Part shown: piece after piece, positions 60,605 through 63,809 of the stretch
Layout: the number at the start of each line of letters is the position of its first letter
How positions within the stretch are numbered: position 1 is the stretch's first letter
From: JAFGHJ01 sp964534175
GTDB lineage: Bacteria > Hydrothermota > UBA3072
NCBI GenBank assembly: GCA_964534175.1
Contig: CAZHNS010000010.1
Span: 1 to 63,809 of the forward strand
Reading direction: 5' to 3'
Length of the DNA: 63,809 nt
The notes under the pieces: model-generated
What the model was told of the DNA's origin: nothing
The model's input: the letters and a program-made list of their open reading frames with translations, nothing else
Database searches by the model: none
Translations under genes and position numbers: made by a program

Positions 60605-63600
60605 TTAAAATTTGTTTAATAAACCAAATTTAAATTTATCAAAAACAATATTATCAACATCGATGGTGGCAATGTAAATACCGTTAGCTTCTCCTACAAG
60701 CTCCCTATCTATCCTGACATCATTTGGGCCAAAAAAACCGGTTACTCTTTTTTCAGTTATAAGCCTGCCGGCAAGGGAATAGACCCTTATCACAACATCC
60801 TCTGCTGAAGCGCTTAAGATGAATCTTATGAAAGCCTCATCTCCTCCTCTAACGGGAGAAGGATAAATATAAAATTCCTCAACAGTTAACTCTTCTTCTT
60901 CGTCAAATCTACCCGGCAAAAGGGAATCAGGAAAAACTGATTGATGATCATTGTTAAAATAAATTCTATTCCATCCATCATTTCTGTAATAACCGTCGGT
61001 TTCCCAACCATATAACCATCCGTCACGGGAGCCAATGAATAAATCCGAACGTCCATCTCCGTCTTGGTCGAAAACAAGAGGCGTCGAATATGACCTCGAC
61101 CCCGTGGCAAAAGGAAATTCAACAACTTTTTCGCCCTCTCCATTATAAGCAAGAACTCCTCCGTCGGGAGAACCAAAAACTATGTCCATCAAAGAATCTC
61201 CGCTTACGTCAGAGAGAATTACTGAAGACTGGGTCTGCTCTGACAGGTGTATTCTTATTGGGAAATTATCAAGCAGGAAACCATTTCTGTTTAAAGCGAA
61301 TATATTCGAACTGTCTGCAAACACAACATCAAGATAACCGTCGCCGTTTATATCTCCAAGTGCAGGGGTTGAGATAAAAGTCTTCGCGGGAAGTTCCCTT
61401 CTCCATTCTATCTCTCCTGTTGTATCGACAGAAAAAATCGCTTTCGAACCTGCCGAGCACAGGATTTCTTTAACTCCATCCCTGTCTATATCTGCCGCTA
61501 CCGGTGAAGATAAACTATACGAGACATTCTCCTCCCCTCTCCTCCAGACAATCTCGCCAACAGTTGAAACTTTTAAAAGAGTACCATCAGCCGGCAAAAC
61601 GTATATAGATTTCCCAATAACAAGTGGTGTGGCAACCAGCCAATCTCCAACGTACAGCGGAAACCCATCTGCTTCGATCAGGCTATCGCCGTTCCATCTG
61701 AGCAGGTGTAGTTCTGAAGCGGAGGTTCCAAAAAGTATTTCTTTTCCTCCTCCGAGAAGAATATCTGCAGATGAAGCACTTCCGTATATACTTCCGGTTA
61801 CGGAAAGAGAATCCAGAATAACATCGGAAGAGATATCGTAGAGAAAAACTCTTCCATTTATGGTCATATCAAAAATTTCCAACTCCCCGTTCCCGGTAAC
61901 GTCCGTTATAAGGGGAGTAGTCCAGGTCGAATCCTGATAAACCGTATCGTTTATCTCTGCCATCCGAAAGAGCGTAGCATCAGGATCTACAGCATAAACA
62001 CCTCCCCACATATCACCTACATAAATAGTGCTGTCGACATTCTGCGGCGAAATCACGTCCATTGACCCGCCGAATTTTTTAGGAAAGTTTGCAAGACTTC
62101 TGTAAAAAGAGACATCAAAATACATAATTGTATCGGGAGAGGAAATATTTGAAATAGTTATACCCGTCCAGTTGCCAAAATTATCATGCGTACTGGGATC
62201 TGTTTCAGGCGAAAACTCGGAATTAAAACCACCTTCGCTGAAAACATCCAACTGGGAACCAGAGGTGGCGGCATTCCAATTTTGGATTGTATATAAATCT
62301 TTCTCGAAATCCTGTATACCGTCAGCTTCCTCAAGGTCGACGCCCTTTGGAAATCCAACATTTATCTTGTTTGACAATTCCGTCTCTGCTATCTTTCTCT
62401 CGTCGATATGCCAGATTGCAAGGCCACCCGAGTTTAGGTCACAGGGAAGAGAAGATTCATAATCATCTACATTGACAAGCACGTTATCCTTCCATACTCT
62501 ATAACCGTTTGAATCTACCTTCGTTGTACAGGGACTGACATAACGGAAAGTATCGGGATTAACATAAGTGAATTTATTTTCTATTAGAAAATACTCATCC
62601 GCGTTAATTGGAATTTTATAAATTCTTGGAATAGTTGAATCCATACTGCCTGCCCATTTCACAGGAAGGGAAGTAGAAGCTCTATCTATTATATGAGTAT
62701 TATCGAATCCAAGCTCAATTCTATTGTAAGCACAGAACCTTGGGGGTATAAGACCATTAATATTCCAATTACCACTACCCATAAGAGCCCAACCTCCCAT
62801 ACCCATAGTTTCATAGGTAATATCATATAAATCTAAAAGCCCTAAAGAATGACCGAATTCATGACACAATGTCCCCTGAAGATAAGAGGCAAAACTATCC
62901 TGAAAACTCGTCTCTGGCATGATAAGGCCCGCATCAATTGTATCGCCGTCAGCCACAAGATAAGAACCGAATATATCATGCATACCGGAACCCTGTGCTA
63001 CAACAATGTCAAAGGGTGAATTGCCCAAAATGTCAGACTGCCACCCCGATCCTGCATGAAAGACAACAACCTCATCAAAGCTTGAAAAATCGGCATCGTA
63101 ATCGGCTACTTCCACAGCATCCCGCAACAATTTAAAAAATCCAAGTACAAAATAATCTAAGTCTCCGTAATATTTTATCTCATGGGGTAGAGAATATCCG
63201 GAATCACCCGTAGGGGGAAGAACTTCCCACTCAATCCATAACTGTCCATAAGAAACCTTATAGTAGTAATTGTGCAAAAACTCCATCAATCGGTTAAAAT
63301 ACGTTAAATCATGCGGAGGGTCATAACTAAGGTTTCGACTAATTGTAGTATCGACCAAAGTATCCGTACCCACAACTGTTGAATCATAAGTTGTATCACA
63401 AATAGTCCCAAAACCTTCAAGATTAAACCTTCCGTTGCCCGTAGTAAGAGACGTCGTGTCCTCCAGGAATTCAACTCTGATAGCGGCAACACGCACTGTA
63501 TCAACACCATCGGCTCTTAAACCGCGATAAGATTGGGAAATCTCATGGTCTTCAGATTCTTCTACATTATATTTACGTTTTGGGCCAAAATACCTCTGAT

Positions 63601-63733
63601 GGTCTGGATGCATTTGATAAAATTCTGTTTGCTTTTTCATATAACGGGGTACAATAAATCTATTCAGTGAATCTATAAGAGCTTCATTCGCTAACGGATC
63701 CTGAATGACTACAGATATGAATAATAAAATCAA
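60605..63733 (-). CDS. Secreted M6-family metalloprotease with FG-GAP repeats and type IX-like C-terminal domain
   Basis: A 1042-residue protein. A weak N-terminal signal is followed by an M6 (immune inhibitor A-like) catalytic domain: HEFGHSLGLLD near residue 290 gives the HExxH Zn site, and MGMGGWALMGSGNW supplies the Met-turn. From about 560 to 930 come FG-GAP/VCBS-like repeats (DVTGNGELEIFDM, DIDRDGVKEILCS, DINGDGYLDVVFAD, DQDGDGRSDLFIGS), which form a beta-propeller that binds Ca2+ and surfaces. The last ~80 residues (FYIYPSPVRGGDEAFIRF, ANGIYIATI) are a Por-like sorting domain. TTG start after AAAGGAG. Confidence 0.88.
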   Translation of the reverse strand: MILLFISVVIQDPLANEALIDSLNRFIVPRYMKKQTEFYQMHPDHQRYFGPKRKYNVEESEDHEISQSYRGLRADGVDTVRVAAIRVEFLEDTTSLTTGNGRFNLEGFGTICDTTYDSTVVGTDTLVDTTISRNLSYDPPHDLTYFNRLMEFLHNYYYKVSYGQLWIEWEVLPPTGDSGYSLPHEIKYYGDLDYFVLGFFKLLRDAVEVADYDADFSSFDEVVVFHAGSGWQSDILGNSPFDIVVAQGSGMHDIFGSYLVADGDTIDAGLIMPETSFQDSFASYLQGTLCHEFGHSLGLLDLYDITYETMGMGGWALMGSGNWNINGLIPPRFCAYNRIELGFDNTHIIDRASTSLPVKWAGSMDSTIPRIYKIPINADEYFLIENKFTYVNPDTFRYVSPCTTKVDSNGYRVWKDNVLVNVDDYESSLPCDLNSGGLAIWHIDERKIAETELSNKINVGFPKGVDLEEADGIQDFEKDLYTIQNWNAATSGSQLDVFSEGGFNSEFSPETDPSTHDNFGNWTGITISNISSPDTIMYFDVSFYRSLANFPKKFGGSMDVISPQNVDSTIYVGDMWGGVYAVDPDATLFRMAEINDTVYQDSTWTTPLITDVTGNGELEIFDMTINGRVFLYDISSDVILDSLSVTGSIYGSASSADILLGGGKEILFGTSASELHLLRWNGDSLIEADGFPLYVGDWLVATPLVIGKSIYVLPADGTLLKVSTVGEIVWRRGEENVSYSLSSPVAADIDRDGVKEILCSAGSKAIFSVDTTGEIEWRRELPAKTFISTPALGDINGDGYLDVVFADSSNIFALNRNGFLLDNFPIRIHLSEQTQSSVILSDVSGDSLMDIVFGSPDGGVLAYNGEGEKVVEFPFATGSRSYSTPLVFDQDGDGRSDLFIGSRDGWLYGWETDGYYRNDGWNRIYFNNDHQSVFPDSLLPGRFDEEEELTVEEFYIYPSPVRGGDEAFIRFILSASAEDVVIRVYSLAGRLITEKRVTGFFGPNDVRIDRELVGEANGIYIATIDVDNIVFDKFKFGLLNKF

Positions 63734-63759
63734 ATTTTTCTCCTTTTAGCTTTTTACCA

Positions 63760-63809
63760 CGGAGGGAGAGGGATTTGAACCCCCGTTCCGCTTTCGCGAA
63801 AACACGATT
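63760..63809 (-). tRNA. tRNA-Ser (partial; 3' half)
   Basis: Minus strand. The acceptor 3' strand TCCCTCC with discriminator G is preceded by the T-arm GGGGG-TTCAAAT-CCCTC and a long variable arm (TTTTCGC-GAAA-GCGGAAC). Class II structure with discriminator G indicates tRNA-Ser. The anticodon lies outside the window; the bases after it begin AATCGTG. CCA is not encoded (GTGGT follows). Confidence 0.85.

Noticed and set aside
61090..61377. Plus-strand ORFs across the M6 protease
   Set aside because: Low-complexity translations antisense to a clear family protein.

Overview
The window is a gene-dense, A+T-rich bacterial chromosome segment from an uncultured Gram-negative lineage. Three things point to the FCB or candidate-phylum (WOR-3/Cloacimonadota-like) part of the tree: two secreted proteins end in Por/type IX-style C-terminal domains, lipoproteins are numerous, and an Rnf complex is present. 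This placement is inference; no rRNA or ribosomal protein is here to test it. No phage, transposase, integrase or CRISPR array was seen. A partial tRNA-Ser runs off the right edge.

Layout. (1) 1-5400: DUF5362 membrane protein, Mut7-C PIN-like RNase, SpoIID-like lipoprotein, and a YhaO/YhaN-type (Mre11/Rad50-like) pair. (2) 5567-14444: one tight operon of ftsE, ftsX, rnfC-D-G-E-A and mfd; rnfB is missing. (3) 14445-31604: a loose accessory region with lipoproteins, CorA, a CDF transporter, a hybrid histidine kinase with nine PAS domains, a secreted beta-helix protein, an XRE regulator, an orphan receiver protein, an esterase, a GNAT enzyme and a GIY-YIG-like protein. (4) 31736-48749: a 17 kb colinear run: accB, pilT, accC, MglA-like GTPase, DnaA-like AAA ATPase, PATAN/TPR protein, cheR, cheD, cheB, TPR protein, ExeA-like ATPase, cheW, an MCP with a membrane-only input, second cheW, pgpA, cinA C-domain, thpR, permease, recA, recX. 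It looks like a chemosensory module tied to type IV pili and polarity, but it has no CheA or CheY. (5) 49093-54471: birA, lipoproteins, a GH5 glycosidase, an MBL hydrolase and an SDR epimerase. (6) 63733-54476, minus strand: M6 protease, small secreted protein, cysS, rsmB, two PASTA proteins, bioY, HhH-GPD glycosylase. AccB, AccC, BirA and BioY together indicate biotin import, attachment and use.

The most notable cross-cutting signals are these. At least four genes (Mut7-C, rnfE, the PAS kinase, thpR) have no ATG/GTG/TTG where homology requires the N-terminus, but do have a good Shine-Dalgarno in front of an ATA or ATT codon; three of the four overlap the upstream stop codon. Promoters repeatedly show a CTTGAC(A/T) -35 box with 16-17 bp to a TATAAT-like -10. 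Short, roughly periodic CACAAAGACACAAAG-type repeats lie in many intergenic gaps, several of them just upstream of promoters.
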